Below, piece after piece: positions 52,210 through 60,042 of a DNA stretch of 64,000 nucleotides. Under the pieces are notes generated by a model. The model saw only the letters and a program-made list of their open reading frames with translations, was not told where the DNA came from and did not search any database. The number at the start of each line of letters is the position of its first letter. Position 1 is the stretch's first letter. This stretch comes from Amycolatopsis japonica (GTDB lineage: Bacteria > Actinomycetota > Actinomycetes > Mycobacteriales > Pseudonocardiaceae). The stretch is from assembly GCF_000732925.1 (NCBI RefSeq), contig NZ_CP008953.1, positions 3,844,001-3,908,000 of the forward strand, read 5' to 3'. The translations under genes were made by a program, and so were the position numbers.

Positions 52210-52854
52210 ATGCTCAACGTGCTGGTCGCTGCCGTAACGCTTTTCTCCTCGGTCGTCACCCCGAACGCGTGGGTGCCACCCCCGTTGCCGTCCGACAAGA
52301 TAGTCATCGACGTCGTGACGGTCAACGGAACCGGATGCAAACCCGGTACGGCGGCCGTTTCCGTATCGCCGGACAACACCGCGTTCACCGTCACCTACAG
52401 CGAATACACCGCCCAGGTCGGCGTCGGCGCGAAACCGACCGATCTGCGCAAGAACTGTCAGCTCAATCTCTACGTCCACGTGCCGCAGGGATTCACCTAC
52501 GGCATCGCGGGCACCGATTACCGCGGATTCGCCTCCTTGGCCGCGGGAGCCACCGGTCTGGAACGCGCCAACTACTACTTCCAAGGCAATTCGCCGACGT
52601 CGTACGTGAACCACAGTCTCAAAGGCCCGTTCGAGGACAACTGGCAGTTCACCGACGACATCGAAGTCGGTGCCATCGTCTACAAACCCTGTGGTGAGGA
52701 CCGGAACTTCAACATCAACACGGAACTGCGGGCCGCGGTCGGCACTTCCGATCCGAAGAAGACCACCAGCTTCGTCACCATGGACTCGACCGACGGTTCC
52801 ATCAAGACCACGTACCACTTCTCGTGGAAGAACTGCCCGAAACCGAAGAACTGA
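52210..52854 (+). CDS. DUF4360 family secreted protein (paralogue 2)
   Basis: 214 aa, clearly paralogous to the preceding gene along its whole length (YSEYTAQVGVGAKPTD, RANYYFQGNSPT, KPCGEDRN shared). N-terminus LNVLVAAVTLFSSVVTPN again lacks basic residues. The 25 bp before both ATGs are nearly the same (TTTGGGAAGGA...CCCATG), so the duplication included the ribosome site. Variable regions are the linker after residue 18 and the C-terminus (KPKN). Confidence 0.88.
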   Translation: MLNVLVAAVTLFSSVVTPNAWVPPPLPSDKIVIDVVTVNGTGCKPGTAAVSVSPDNTAFTVTYSEYTAQVGVGAKPTDLRKNCQLNLYVHVPQGFTYGIAGTDYRGFASLAAGATGLERANYYFQGNSPTSYVNHSLKGPFEDNWQFTDDIEVGAIVYKPCGEDRNFNINTELRAAVGTSDPKKTTSFVTMDSTDGSIKTTYHFSWKNCPKPKN

Positions 52855-52890
52855 CCCCTGAACACCTCGTGAGTGCTCGCGGATGGTTTG

Positions 52891-52949
52891 AAGTACATGA
52901 AGGCCCCCTTCCTTGCGTCTAGCGCAAGGAAGGGGGCCTTCATGTACTT
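52891..52949. repeat. 27-bp perfect palindromic intergenic element (copy C)
   Basis: Arms identical to 10530-10588; loop TCTAG, i.e. the reverse complement of the CTAGA loop, so it lies in the opposite orientation. Terminates DUF4360 paralogue 2 and the convergent FUSC gene. Confidence 0.85.
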
Positions 52950-52982
52950 GGGGAAGAGGCCTTCACGGACCGACCTGGGACG

Positions 52983-55070
52983 TCACGGCTTCCCGGACGG
53001 CTCCGGATCGGTGGCCTCCACGCCGAACACCCGCCCCAACGCGATCACCGTCTCGTCCAGATGCCCGAGACTCGTCAGCACCGAACGCGCCCGCGGATCG
53101 TCGATCCGGTCCGCCACCGGCGTCCCGTCGTCCCGGACCAGCGTCCCGTGCCCCGAACCGCCGGGATCGCCGATCGCCTCCCGCAGCACGGCGGTGTTCG
53201 CCCGGATCCGCCCGGTGTACAGCAGCAGCCGGTCCGCCTCGTTGAGCAGCAGCCCCGCCTGCGACCGCGCCGCGACGTGCCGGGCGCGGAACGCGATCGT
53301 CTCCACCGTCGTGAGCACGTGCCAGCCGTAGTCCCGGCGGCTGCTGAGGTTCACCGGATGCGTCAGCGGCTCGATCGTCGTGCGGACCTTGTCCACCGCC
53401 CGGTCCAGGTCACGCGACTTCTCGATGACGCTCACGTTCTCCGCACCGGACAACAGACCCGCGGTCTTCTCGACGAACTCGTCCAGTTCCTCCAGCAATG
53501 CCGAGACGTCGTCGAGCATCACCGCGCGCGTGCGCACCGGCACGATCACCACCGCCGCCAGCACCCCGGCCGCCGCGCCGACCGCGGTCTCCGCCACGCG
53601 GATCCACAGCACCTCGAGGCTGAACGTCCCCAGCAGGCTGTACAGCAACCCGAGCATGCTGGTGATGAAGAACGCCATGATCACCTGCGACACCCGCGCC
53701 ATGTAGACCATGCCGAACACGCACACCAGGATCAGCGCCAACGTCGCCGGCACACTGCCCGACACGAGCAGCGTCAGCACCAGCCCGCCCACGATCCCGA
53801 TCAGCGTGCCGCCGATCCGCCGGACGCCCTTGACGAACGTCGCCCCCGCGGTCGACGAGCCGATGAACACCACGAACACGGTCAGCACCGCCCAGTACCA
53901 CCGCTGGCTCGACACCAGTTCCCCGCCGAGCACGGCGAGGCCGCCACCCACGACGGCCTGGATGGCGCTGCGCGTCTGGTTGTCGTAGGCGAACGCCGAC
54001 GACTTCTCCTCGTCGGGATCCTCGGGATCGTCGACGGCATCGGAGACGTCGTGTTCGGCGACCCGCTGCGCGCGCACGTCGGCCAGCGCGAGTTCGGCGA
54101 GCGCGCGCCGGACGCCGTCACCGGGCGCGGCGTGCTCGTCGATCCGGCTGCCTTCCACCAGCATCTTGCTGAACTCTTCGGTCTCGCTGATCAGCGGCAG
54201 CTCCCGCGGGTCCCGCTCGATCAGCGACCGGAACCGCCGCATCCGCGCGATCAGATCGTCGCGGACGTCGTCGTCGAGATCCTCGGCGCAGGTGCGCTGC
54301 ACCGTGATCGTCAGCCATTGCACCGCCAGCTCGACCTCGATCGCGCGGCGGCGCAGCCGGTTCACCGAATCCGCGCCGGTCACCTCGGGCGCCGTGTCCT
54401 CGATGAGCAGCACGGACTCGTGCATGCGGGCGTTCGTCGTGCGGAGCCGCTTGCGGGTGCGCTCGCTGCCCCCGACCGCGAGGTGGTCCTCCGCCGCGCG
54501 CACCACCGCGGCGAGCCTGGCCCGGAACGCCCGCCGGATCCGCAGGAACTCCGCGTCGGTATGCCGGCGCAGCAGGACGAAACGGACCACCGCGTTGGCC
54601 GCGATCCCGATCGTCAGCGCCAGCAGCAGCACCGGGACCTGTTTCAAATGGGTCTGCAGGAACATCGCGAAGAAGAACAGGAAGAACGACAGCGAACCCA
54701 GCGCGATCCCGCGCGCACCGAATCGCTGCGCGTAGACCGCGACGAAGATCAGCAACACGAACACGATGCTGTCCAGCGGCGGCACCGCCGAGCCCACACT
54801 CGCCGCGGTGAGCGACGCCGCACCGAGGACCAGCCCGAGTATCAGCGTCACTGCCTGCTTCCCCGGGGTCTCGTCGTTGACGGTGAAAGCGGACGTCATC
54901 GCGGCGATCGCGGCGACGAGGGTGACCGTGAGCGGCTGGTGGAACGGCAGGATGGCCAGCACCGCGACCACGATGCTGAGCACGGCCGAGAAACCGAGCC
55001 GGAGCCGGACCAGGCCGGGATCGGAGGCGACCAGACGGTCGGTCGTGGCCTGGGTGATGCGGGAGATCAT
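52983..55070 (-). CDS. FUSC family membrane protein
   Basis: 695 aa. Two blocks of about six hydrophobic segments (about residues 25-170 and 370-510) separated by a charged cytoplasmic region, then a long helical tail, as in aromatic-acid exporter/FUSC proteins. Probable efflux of an anionic compound. ATG overlaps the stop of the GH92 gene (ATGA), so translation is coupled. Functional relation to mannosidase is not obvious. Confidence 0.82.
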   Translation of the reverse strand: MISRITQATTDRLVASDPGLVRLRLGFSAVLSIVVAVLAILPFHQPLTVTLVAAIAAMTSAFTVNDETPGKQAVTLILGLVLGAASLTAASVGSAVPPLDSIVFVLLIFVAVYAQRFGARGIALGSLSFFLFFFAMFLQTHLKQVPVLLLALTIGIAANAVVRFVLLRRHTDAEFLRIRRAFRARLAAVVRAAEDHLAVGGSERTRKRLRTTNARMHESVLLIEDTAPEVTGADSVNRLRRRAIEVELAVQWLTITVQRTCAEDLDDDVRDDLIARMRRFRSLIERDPRELPLISETEEFSKMLVEGSRIDEHAAPGDGVRRALAELALADVRAQRVAEHDVSDAVDDPEDPDEEKSSAFAYDNQTRSAIQAVVGGGLAVLGGELVSSQRWYWAVLTVFVVFIGSSTAGATFVKGVRRIGGTLIGIVGGLVLTLLVSGSVPATLALILVCVFGMVYMARVSQVIMAFFITSMLGLLYSLLGTFSLEVLWIRVAETAVGAAAGVLAAVVIVPVRTRAVMLDDVSALLEELDEFVEKTAGLLSGAENVSVIEKSRDLDRAVDKVRTTIEPLTHPVNLSSRRDYGWHVLTTVETIAFRARHVAARSQAGLLLNEADRLLLYTGRIRANTAVLREAIGDPGGSGHGTLVRDDGTPVADRIDDPRARSVLTSLGHLDETVIALGRVFGVEATDPEPSGKP

Positions 55071-58000
55071 CGGGCGAGCAGCTCTCCTTGGGCGAGGGTG
55101 ACCCGCCGGGCGGTGGACGAGGTGACGCGAAGACGGTATCGGGCGTGCCTCACCGGCCCGGCGAGGGCGAACGGCCGCGTCTGACGCCGCCAGCGGAACC
55201 GCTCACCTTCCCGCTGGTCCAGCAGCGTCCACTGCTCGCCGTCGTCGGAGCCCTCCAGCACCCACGAACGCGGGTCACCCCGCCGGCTTCCCGAGGTCAG
55301 CGTGTACATCACGACCTCACGCGAGGCGTCCTCGACCGGGAACTCGATGACGGGTTCGCGTCCGGGGAAGGTGATCTCGGTCTTGGTGGTGTCGTCGAAC
55401 AGGGGGCCGTCGGCCACCGTGATGTCCGTGAGCGGGCCCGGGGCGGCGGGCTCGGCGGGGGAGCGGCCCCATTCCGACGGCTGCTCGCCCATCGCGAACT
55501 TCAGCACCGCGCCCTCGGCCAGCACGGAATGCGACAGCGCGCTGCTGTCGTGCGGTCGCCCGTCGATCGTCAGCCCCTGGACGTACACGGTGTCCTCCGT
55601 GTTGCCGGGCGCCTCGACGACCAGGTCCTTCCCGTTCTCCAGGTGGACGGTCGCCTTCGTGAACAGCGGCGAGCCGATCACGTACCCGGGGCTGCCCATC
55701 GCCAGCGGGTAGAACCCGAGCGCGGCGAAGACGTACCAGGCGGACATCTCGCCGTTGTCCTCGTCGCCCGGATAACCCTGGCCGAGGTCGCTCCCGACAT
55801 AGAGCCGCCGCAGGACCTCCCGCACGATCCGCTGCGTCTTCGACGGTGCGCCCGCGTGGTGATAGATCCAGGGAATGTGGTGCGACGGCTGGTTGGAATG
55901 CCCGTACTGTCCCATCCGGACGTCGCGGGCCTCGGTCATCTCGTGGATCAGCCCGCCGTAGGAACCCGGTTTGCGGCCGGTCTCCGGGGTCGCGAAGAAG
56001 GTGTCCAGTTTGGACTCCAGCGCTTCGGTGCCGCCGTGCAGCGCGGCGAGCCCGGCGCCGTCGTGGGGGACGGAGAACGCGGTGTTCCAGGAATTCGTCT
56101 CGGTGAAGTCGCCGCCCCACGCCTCGGGGTCGTAACCCGCGGCACCGAAATGCCGGCTCCCGTCACGGTTGCGGCCCTGGAAGAACCCGATCAGGTGGTC
56201 GAAGTGGTTCGCGTACTGCTGCGAGCGCTGCCGGAAGTACGCGGCGTCGTCGCTCCGCCCGAGCGCCTCGGCGAAATTGGCGAGGCCGAAGTCGTTGACG
56301 CAGCCCTCCAGCGCCCACGACAGGCCTTCGTGGACCGACGTCGGCGTGAACCCGAGGAAGATCGACTCGTGCAGCCCCTTCCGTCCGACGCTCTGGCCGC
56401 TCGGTGTCACGGTCGCGTTCTTCAGTGCCGCTTCGTAGGCAGCCTCGACGTCGAAGCCGCGCACGCCCTTGAGATACGCGTCGGCGAACGCCACGTCGGA
56501 GCTGGTGCCGGTCATGAGGTTGGCGTAGCCGGGGGAGGACCAGCGCGAGATCCAGCCGCCCTCGCGGTACTGCTGGACGAACCCGTCGATCATCCGCCCG
56601 CACCGGCCCGGGGTGAGCAGGGCGTACGCGGGCCACGTGGTGCGGTAGGTGTCCCAGAAGCCGTTGTTGACGTACATCTCGCCGTCCACGACCTTCGCGC
56701 CGGTCTTGGTGCGCGTGCTCGGCCACCACCGGCGGATCACCGGACTCGCGTGACGGACGCCCTTCGGCGTGTCCTCGTGCGCGGAATTCGGATACAGGAA
56801 GAGCCGGTAGAGGTTGGAGTAGAACGTGGTGCGCTGATCCTCGGTCGCGCCCTCGATCTCGATCCGGTCCAGCACCTCGGACCACCGGGCGCGGGCTTGG
56901 TCACGGACCTGCTCGAAGGTCGTCCCGGCGGGGATCTCCTGGTCGAGGTTCCGCTTCGCCTGCGCGAGGCTGATCAGCGACGTCGCGATCCGCATCGTCA
57001 CCTCACCCGCGGCGAACTCCACGAACCCGGTCACCGTGCGCCACACCGGACGCCGGATCCTCCCGCCGCGTTCGGCCGGGACGTCGAACTCGGCGTACAC
57101 GAACATCCGTCGCGCCCCCGCCGACAACCGGCTGCGGACCCACGTGTGCCCGGTGACCACACCGTTCGCCGCGTCGAGGCGCACACCGCCCCGGTTGCGG
57201 GCGTTGTCGAACAGCAGCCAGCCGCGATCACCCGGGAAGGTGAAGCGGAACAGCGCCGCGTGATCCGCCGGGGCGATGTCGGTGGTGACGCCGTTGGCGA
57301 ACCGGACACCGTAGTGATGCGGCCGGTCGATCTCGTCGTCGTGGGAGAACGCGAGCGCGCGGCGGGACCGGTCGGCCTCCACTTCTCCGATGCCCGGCAT
57401 CACCTGGAAGGTGTGCCGGTCGCCCATCCACGGGCTCGGCTGATGTGACAGCGCGAAGGCCTGCAGTGCCGGACGGTTCTCGGCGTCGTTGTGCCGGTGG
57501 TAGCCGTAGATCCAGTTGGTGGCGCTCGCGTCGGTGACCGGGGTCCAGAAGTTGAAGCCGTGCGGGATCGCCGTCGCGGGGAAGTTGTTGCCCCGTGAGA
57601 ACTTGTCGCTGGAGTGCGTGCCGCGGGTGGTGCGGACGTGGTCGACCGGCTCACGGATCTCGATCGTGCGCTCGGTGAGCCGGACGTCGTCCACCCAGCC
57701 CGCGCTGTCGCCGTCCGGCGGTTCGCTGACCAGGACGATCCGGGTGATCCGCCGTCCGGCGAACTCACCCAGCCGTCGGCGCACGAGATTCCACTGGTCC
57801 ACGTACAGCGTCTTGCCCAGGCCCTGCTCCGTGGCGCTGAACCCGGCCGACGTCCCGTCGTCGAACTCGACGTCCAGCGCCACGAAGGTGCCGCGATAGC
57901 CGGGCACGTCGGACTCGGCCTCGGGGAAGACCACATAGGACAGTTCGGTGTGGCCGGTGACCTCGACGTCCACTTCGAACACCGTCGCGCGCAGCGTGTT

Positions 58001-58147
58001 CTCGTAGCGGAGCGCGTGCGCGCCGGTGAACCCGACGCCGGGCTTCGCCGTCGGCGACGAACGCGGTCCGGTGCCGACACGCAAGGCCGGATCCACCGGC
58101 TGCGGATCACCCGTTTCGAAGGAGGAGAAGAACCCGGTGATCGTCAC
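55067..58147 (-). CDS. GH92 family alpha-mannosidase-like protein
   Basis: 1026 aa from GTG 58147. Laminin-like jelly roll about 1-180 (FFSSFETGDPQPVD), then the GH92 core: SDKFSRGNNFPATAIPHGFNFW, VNNGFWDTYRTTWPAY (GFWDTYR motif), GYPGDEDNGEMSAWYVFAALGFYP (catalytic acidic residues), and a discoidin-like tail. Exo-acting calcium-dependent mannosidase on glycans. GH92 proteins normally have a signal peptide; here none is visible, and a repeat fragment lies 40 bp upstream of the start. Confidence 0.9.
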   Translation of the reverse strand: MTITGFFSSFETGDPQPVDPALRVGTGPRSSPTAKPGVGFTGAHALRYENTLRATVFEVDVEVTGHTELSYVVFPEAESDVPGYRGTFVALDVEFDDGTSAGFSATEQGLGKTLYVDQWNLVRRRLGEFAGRRITRIVLVSEPPDGDSAGWVDDVRLTERTIEIREPVDHVRTTRGTHSSDKFSRGNNFPATAIPHGFNFWTPVTDASATNWIYGYHRHNDAENRPALQAFALSHQPSPWMGDRHTFQVMPGIGEVEADRSRRALAFSHDDEIDRPHHYGVRFANGVTTDIAPADHAALFRFTFPGDRGWLLFDNARNRGGVRLDAANGVVTGHTWVRSRLSAGARRMFVYAEFDVPAERGGRIRRPVWRTVTGFVEFAAGEVTMRIATSLISLAQAKRNLDQEIPAGTTFEQVRDQARARWSEVLDRIEIEGATEDQRTTFYSNLYRLFLYPNSAHEDTPKGVRHASPVIRRWWPSTRTKTGAKVVDGEMYVNNGFWDTYRTTWPAYALLTPGRCGRMIDGFVQQYREGGWISRWSSPGYANLMTGTSSDVAFADAYLKGVRGFDVEAAYEAALKNATVTPSGQSVGRKGLHESIFLGFTPTSVHEGLSWALEGCVNDFGLANFAEALGRSDDAAYFRQRSQQYANHFDHLIGFFQGRNRDGSRHFGAAGYDPEAWGGDFTETNSWNTAFSVPHDGAGLAALHGGTEALESKLDTFFATPETGRKPGSYGGLIHEMTEARDVRMGQYGHSNQPSHHIPWIYHHAGAPSKTQRIVREVLRRLYVGSDLGQGYPGDEDNGEMSAWYVFAALGFYPLAMGSPGYVIGSPLFTKATVHLENGKDLVVEAPGNTEDTVYVQGLTIDGRPHDSSALSHSVLAEGAVLKFAMGEQPSEWGRSPAEPAAPGPLTDITVADGPLFDDTTKTEITFPGREPVIEFPVEDASREVVMYTLTSGSRRGDPRSWVLEGSDDGEQWTLLDQREGERFRWRRQTRPFALAGPVRHARYRLRVTSSTARRVTLAQGELLAR

Positions 58148-58188
58148 CAGGCCACCGTAACTCCCGCGCGTGAGCCCGGCTCGGTGTG

Positions 58189-58208
58189 CCGCATCCAGAG
58201 GACTAAAC
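58189..58208. repeat. half copy of the 34092 palindrome
   Basis: CGCATCCAGAGGACTAAACG, matching one arm and flank of 34089-34150. Lies across the end of the SDR gene and the region upstream of GH92. Confidence 0.6.
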
Positions 58209-58961
58209 GCGGGTAGAGAGGAACTCCTCGAAGGTGCCCACACCGGTCGCGTTCTCCGGGGTCAGGTTGCCGCCCGCCCGGAACGCCCTGGCCGCCTTAC
58301 CCGGCACCCACAGCGAGACGATCGGCTTCCGGCGCCCCACCGAGCGCTGATACGCCTCCGCAAGGTCACGCGCGCTCCGCACCTCCGGGCCGCCCATGTC
58401 CGCCACCCGCCCCGACGGCTCACCGGACGCCAGCGCGACCAGCCGGTCCGCGACATCGCCGGTGCTGACCGGCTGGAACCGGAAGCCCGACGGCATGATC
58501 GTCACCGGCAGCCGCCGCTGCGCCGACGAGGCCCGCGCGACGAGTTCGTGGAACTGCGTCGCGCGCAGCACCGTCCACGGCAGACCGGACTCCTCGATCA
58601 CCTTCTCCGAGGCCAGCTTCTCGTTGTAGTAGAAGAACCGGATCACGTCGATGCCGACGATCGAGATGTACACCACGTGCGGATCGCCAGCCCGCTTCGC
58701 CGCCTCGACCAGGTTCCTCGTCACCTGCTCGTCCCTGCGGCCCAGCGTGGACGCGCAATGGATGATCGCCGACACACCGTCGACCGCCTCGGCGAGACCG
58801 TCACCGGTCTTCAGATCGCACCGCGCCCACTCGTGCCGCACGTCCGCGGGCCGCGGGCGCCTGCTCATGACGCGGACCCGCCGATCTTCGGCCGCCAGCC
58901 GCCGCACCACCTCGCGGCCGAGATCGCCGGTACCGCCGGTCACCAGAATCGGGTTCGCCAC
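58203..58961 (-). CDS. NAD(P)H-binding SDR/epimerase-like protein (COE type)
   Basis: 252 aa atypical SDR. Cofactor loop VTGGTGDLGREVVRRL, VMSRRPRP, and YNEKLASEKVIEESGLPWTVLR with the lysine of the YxxxK-like context; PVSTGDVADRL downstream. It fits the 'epimerase' partner of ECF41 sigma loci (COE proteins). GTG 58961 follows AAGGAGG. The sigma factor gene lies 30 bp upstream on the same strand. Confidence 0.88.
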   Translation of the reverse strand: MANPILVTGGTGDLGREVVRRLAAEDRRVRVMSRRPRPADVRHEWARCDLKTGDGLAEAVDGVSAIIHCASTLGRRDEQVTRNLVEAAKRAGDPHVVYISIVGIDVIRFFYYNEKLASEKVIEESGLPWTVLRATQFHELVARASSAQRRLPVTIMPSGFRFQPVSTGDVADRLVALASGEPSGRVADMGGPEVRSARDLAEAYQRSVGRRKPIVSLWVPGKAARAFRAGGNLTPENATGVGTFEEFLSTRV

Positions 58962-58991
58962 CTTGGTCCTCCTTCTCGAGAGCTTTCACCC

Positions 58992-59888
58992 TCAAGAACC
59001 AGCGAGCCATCCGGAACGTGACAGCTGCCCCGACAGGAAGGCGAGCTTGTCCGGATTGCCGACCGCGCGCAGCCCGCGGATCCGGCCGTCCACCACCTCG
59101 AACCCGAGGACTCCGAACAGGGCGTCACCGGCCGTCGCGACCACCGCCGGGCCACCGTTGACCTCGAGGATCTCGATCGACACCTCGCCGGCGCCGGCGA
59201 ACATCCCGGCGTACAGCCGCGCGACCTTGGCCGCGCCGCGCACCGGACGCCGCGCCGCGGTGACCTTGCCGCCACCGTCCGACCACGCCGTCACGTCGGC
59301 GGTGAGCAGACTCTCCAAAGCGGGCAAATCGCCGTCCCGCGCCGCGGACAGGAAGCTCTCGACCAGCTTCTCGTGATGGCGCGGGTTCGAAACCCGTCGC
59401 TCATCCGAGCGGTCCAACGCCTTTCGCGCACGGCTGTGCAGCTGACGCGAGTTGACCTCGGAGACGTCGAGGATCCCGGCGATCTCCCGATGGCTGTAGG
59501 CGAAGGCCTCCTTCAGCACGAAAACCGCGCGCTCCACCGGGCTGAGCTGCTCCAGCAGCACCAGCATCGCCAGCGACACCGAATCCCGCTGCTCCGCCGT
59601 CTCCAACGGACCGAGCACGTCGGTCGAGGTCAGAACCGGCTCGGGCAACCACGGCCCGACGTACCGCTCGCGCTGCGCCCTGGCCGACGTCAGCCGGTTA
59701 AGGCAGAGATTGGTGACCACCTTCGCCAGCCACGCCCGTGGCGAGCCGATCGACTCGCGCTCGGCGCCCGCCCATTTCGGATACGCGTCCTGAACGGCGT
59801 CTTCCGCCTCGGCGGCCGAACCGAGCAGGCGATACGCGAGCCCGAACATGGCGGGCCTCAGCCGCTCGAATTCCGTCGCGCTGTCCAT
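58992..59888 (-). CDS. ECF41-type extracytoplasmic sigma factor (SigJ-like)
   Basis: 298 aa. Region 2 FERLRPAMFGLAYRLLGSAAEAEDAVQDAY, WLPEP motif, region 4 LSPVERAVFVLKEAFAYSHREIAGIL, then a SnoaL-like C-terminal domain with DGGGK and NPDKL: hallmarks of ECF41. The C-terminal domain controls activity in place of an anti-sigma factor. ATG 59888. Linked to its COE partner; I could not find the expected TGTCACA/CGTC promoter with confidence. Confidence 0.93.
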   Translation of the reverse strand: MDSATEFERLRPAMFGLAYRLLGSAAEAEDAVQDAYPKWAGAERESIGSPRAWLAKVVTNLCLNRLTSARAQRERYVGPWLPEPVLTSTDVLGPLETAEQRDSVSLAMLVLLEQLSPVERAVFVLKEAFAYSHREIAGILDVSEVNSRQLHSRARKALDRSDERRVSNPRHHEKLVESFLSAARDGDLPALESLLTADVTAWSDGGGKVTAARRPVRGAAKVARLYAGMFAGAGEVSIEILEVNGGPAVVATAGDALFGVLGFEVVDGRIRGLRAVGNPDKLAFLSGQLSRSGWLAGS

Positions 59889-60042
59889 CGTCCCCTACGA
59901 ATCCCTCTTGAATCCACTGTGGACACCATCCTGCCAGGGGTACCGCTCACCGGGATTGCCGTACCTGATCGGCGCTGACGTCCACTGTGACTGTATCGGT
60001 ACGAATGGAACGTCTGCGTCACCACCGAGAGAGGGGTCTGGA

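Noticed and set aside
53061..55184. Plus-strand ORF opposite FUSC (707 codons)
   Set aside because: Biased shadow of the membrane protein gene; no motifs.
55088..57448. Plus-strand ORF opposite GH92 (786 codons)
   Set aside because: Arg/Val/Glu-rich antisense shadow of a complete glycosidase.
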